Assembly: GCA_049325575.1 (NCBI GenBank)
Contig: JBMOLK010000215.1
Span: forward strand, 1-7,775
Length of the DNA: 7,775 nucleotides
Source of the DNA: JBMOLK01 sp049325575
GTDB taxonomy: Bacteria; Bacillota; Clostridia; Acetivibrionales; Acetivibrionaceae
Direction of reading: 5' to 3'
Of this stretch, positions 6,250 to 7,775 are shown piece by piece. Within the stretch, counting starts at the first letter, position 1. Each line of letters starts with the position of its first letter. Under the pieces are notes generated by a model, which was given only the letters and a program-made list of their open reading frames with translations, did no database searches and had not been told where the DNA came from. The position numbers and the translations under genes were made by a program.

Positions 6250-6289
6250 AAAAAATAAGGGAGATGGTATCGGATACCATCTCCCTTAT
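6250..6289. terminator. Shared terminator hairpin between convergent CDF and cellulase genes
   Basis: A 16-bp perfect stem (6255-6270 with 6274-6289) closes a 3-nt CGG loop. On the minus strand it is followed by six U (6255-6250), so it is an excellent terminator for the cellulase gene, whose stop is 32 nt away. On the plus strand only scattered T follow, so it would serve the CDF gene less efficiently. Confidence 0.85.
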
Positions 6290-6320
6290 ATAGCTTATTT
6301 ATAATAGATTATTTAAACTG

Positions 6321-7775
6321 TTATGGTTCAACTCCCCAGTTCAGGATTCCGGAAACATAACCTGTTACCTTGTTCCAATCACTGTATGAAGTACCCGTTG
6401 ACCTGAAGGAATAGTCATTTGATTGATTATAGTTTGACCAGTCTGATTTTGAAAATCTAGTCTGTACCTCTATGCTTTGTCCAGGTGACAGGCTTCCTGC
6501 AGTAGATATAAAACCTACTTCCAGATAATAATCCGCCGTTGTTTTTGCAGTAGACATCTTAACAAACCTGCCTGTTACATTTGAGCTTCCGACTGAAGTC
6601 CAGTCACACCAGAAACTCTGTGCCTTATCCCCGTCTATTGTGTAGTAATATCTTATTTTTACACTTTCAAGGCTAATTGAGGTTGTTCCTGTATTGGTAA
6701 TCATGAATTTAGGAGCTATACCATTGGTTGATGATGAAGTATTGCCATTATACATCTGAACCTTAATGCTTCCCGACACCGGAGCTGTTGATGCGGAAGG
6801 AGTAGGTGTCGATGTAGGAGTCACTGAAGGTACAGGTGTCTTTGTAGGTGTTGGCACTATTGATGGCGTACTGGTAGGTGTAGGCACTATCGATGGTGTA
6901 ATTGTAGGTGTTGGCGTAGGTGTTGGAGAAGCCGTTGATACCGAACCGGAAGTAAACTTAATCCAGTTAATATTAAATAAACTTCCTTCTGCATAGAGCC
7001 TTAATGTCTGCGTTCCGGCACTTAGGTTTACCGTTGCTTTAATTGTTGTCCAATTCTGCCATCCTCCGGTGTTTGGAATGGAACTTGATGCAAGGTTTAC
7101 TGTTCCCTTCCTTAAAGCCAGCTTACCTGTACTCTGCGTGCTGGCAACCCTGTATTCTACAGTATATGTTCCTTCGGACTGTACATTCACGTTATAGTCA
7201 AGCCAGTCTCCTGTGTCTATCCAGCCTACATTCAGACCGCCTTCAACACAGCTCTCTGTCTGTATGCCATACATATTATCATAATTTTCAGCTTCGATTG
7301 TTCCAGGTATTGTCTTGGATACAGGTACTGAAGAAGGTGTTGCTGTAGGTGTAGGTGCTACTGAAGGTGAAGGTGTCGCAGTAGGTTTTATTGAAGGAGT
7401 CGCTGTTGGTGTTGCTGCCGGCGAAGGAGAAGATACTGTTCCTCCGTAATTTTTTTGCATTCCCGCAAGAGCTCCTACCAATCCTGCATTGTAATCAAGA
7501 GCTACTTCAGTATATTGGTATTGATTTACATCATCTTTATAAGTATCTGTTGCATCAGGACCGCCAACTAAAGATCCCAGCAGCACGTGTTTGGCTTCAT
7601 TTGTAATACCGCCGGTTGCATATGTGTATCCGTTTGCTGCTCTATGGTGCGGATGCTTTGGATAATTGGTTCCATAACCTATTATGTAAGACATGTTTGC
7701 AGGATTTTTACCCAATATATAATCAATTTGTGATTTTGCAAAGGTTTTTAGTGTTTCATCCTTGGTCTGCTCATA
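6321..7775 (-). CDS. GH9 cellulase, C-terminal part: GH9 end - CBM6 - CBM3 (5' end outside window)
   Basis: A secreted endoglucanase-type enzyme that cleaves beta-1,4-glucan. Only the last 484 codons are present; the reading frame is open to the right edge, so the signal peptide and most of the catalytic domain lie outside. Fragment residues 1-112 are the end of the GH9 domain, with both family signatures: IIGYGTNYPKHPHHR (31-45) and YKDDVNQYQYTEVALDYNA (79-97). Glu90 of the latter is the general acid. A Thr/Pro/Ser linker (113-155) leads to CBM6 (156-274, IEAENYDNM and WIDTGDWLDYNV), then a decapeptide-repeat linker (275-335). CBM3 (336-484) closes the protein, with RYYYTIDG, FWCDW and DWSNYNQSNDYSF; Arg440 and Trp446 fit the cellulose-binding strip. 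No dockerin follows, so it is probably a free, non-cellulosomal enzyme. No CBM3c follows GH9, which argues against the usual processive GH9-CBM3c type. The internal TTG at 7715 is not a start: GH9 sequence continues upstream (DYILGKNPANMSY). Confidence 0.93.
   Translation of the reverse strand, partial: YEQTKDETLKTFAKSQIDYILGKNPANMSYIIGYGTNYPKHPHHRAANGYTYATGGITNEAKHVLLGSLVGGPDATDTYKDDVNQYQYTEVALDYNAGLVGALAGMQKNYGGTVSSPSPAATPTATPSIKPTATPSPSVAPTPTATPSSVPVSKTIPGTIEAENYDNMYGIQTESCVEGGLNVGWIDTGDWLDYNVNVQSEGTYTVEYRVASTQSTGKLALRKGTVNLASSSIPNTGGWQNWTTIKATVNLSAGTQTLRLYAEGSLFNINWIKFTSGSVSTASPTPTPTPTITPSIVPTPTSTPSIVPTPTKTPVPSVTPTSTPTPSASTAPVSGSIKVQMYNGNTSSSTNGIAPKFMITNTGTTSISLESVKIRYYYTIDGDKAQSFWCDWTSVGSSNVTGRFVKMSTAKTTADYYLEVGFISTAGSLSPGQSIEVQTRFSKSDWSNYNQSNDYSFRSTGTSYSDWNKVTGYVSGILNWGVEP
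6814..6917 (-). repeat. 30-bp tandem repeats coding the CBM6-CBM3 linker
   Basis: Units of 30 bp at 6844-6873 and 6874-6903 are identical at 25 of 30 positions. A degenerate unit lies at 6814-6843 and a partial one begins at 6904. In the protein they read as decapeptides ITPSIVPTPT, STPSIVPTPT and KTPVPSVTPT. The repeat is in frame and extends the flexible, probably glycosylated linker. It arose most likely by slippage or unequal exchange. Confidence 0.75.
7311..7439 (-). repeat. Low-complexity Pro/Thr/Ser linker between GH9 and CBM6
   Basis: About 43 residues (113-155 of the fragment) are almost only Pro, Thr, Ser and Ala, with repeated ATPTATPS and ATPSPS patterns. It separates the catalytic domain from CBM6. 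This is typical of secreted modular clostridial glycoside hydrolases and has no independent function beyond spacing. Confidence 0.7.

Noticed and set aside
6814..6933. CRISPR-like array
   Set aside because: The 30-bp repeats are directly tandem without spacers and code an in-frame decapeptide linker.
6766..6996. Plus-strand open frame rich in Gly and Val opposite the cellulase linker
   Set aside because: It is the antisense reading of the Pro/Thr repeat codons; it has no ribosome binding site and lies within a clear minus-strand gene.

Overview
The window looks like chromosomal DNA of a low-GC Gram-positive anaerobe of the cellulolytic Clostridia (the Acetivibrio / Ruminiclostridium / Pseudobacteroides type). 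This rests on AT-rich intergenic DNA, strong purine-rich ribosome binding sites, SigA-like promoters, clostridial protein families, and the 3' part of a modular glycoside hydrolase family 9 cellulase with Pro/Thr/Ser linkers and a cellulose-binding CBM3. The genus is an inference; no rRNA or other species marker is present.

Layout, left to right. (1) Minus strand, 24-765: a two-gene unit with a double PRC-barrel protein (GTG start at 765) followed after 16 nt by a 60-residue Met-rich glycine-zipper protein (ATG at 206). (2) A 211-bp AT-rich divergent intergenic region with a good promoter for the rightward gene. (3) Plus strand, 977-2341: a DUF1015 (COG4198-type) protein of unknown function, apparently monocistronic, with its own promoter and terminator. 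(4) Plus strand, 2583-5185: a three-gene ABC-2 exporter operon (ATPase, permease, permease), tightly coupled (ATGA overlap, then 3 nt), with a long leader that carries two perfect palindromes. (5) A strong terminator at 5225-5280, immediately before a cation diffusion facilitator gene (5293-6213, plus). Its metal-site residues (Asn-Asp / Asp-Asp) match the Mn(II)-type CDF pattern rather than the Zn type. (6) A shared 16-bp perfect hairpin terminator between convergent genes. (7) Minus strand, 6321 to beyond the window's right edge: the C-terminal 484 residues of a GH9 cellulase, arranged as GH9 (end) - linker - CBM6 - linker - CBM3, with no dockerin. It is therefore probably a free secreted enzyme and not a cellulosome subunit.

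The genes do not form one pathway. They are separate transcription units: a small envelope or stress-like pair, an orphan DUF1015 gene, an ABC exporter of unknown substrate, a metal exporter and a cellulase. No RNA gene, CRISPR array, transposase or phage gene was seen. There is no stretch over 300 bases without a gene. I found no clear undescribed multigene defence-type system. The best leads are the PRC-barrel/glycine-zipper pair, the CDF metal site with a possible attenuator in front of it, the palindromic leader of the ABC operon, and the GH9-CBM6-CBM3 architecture.
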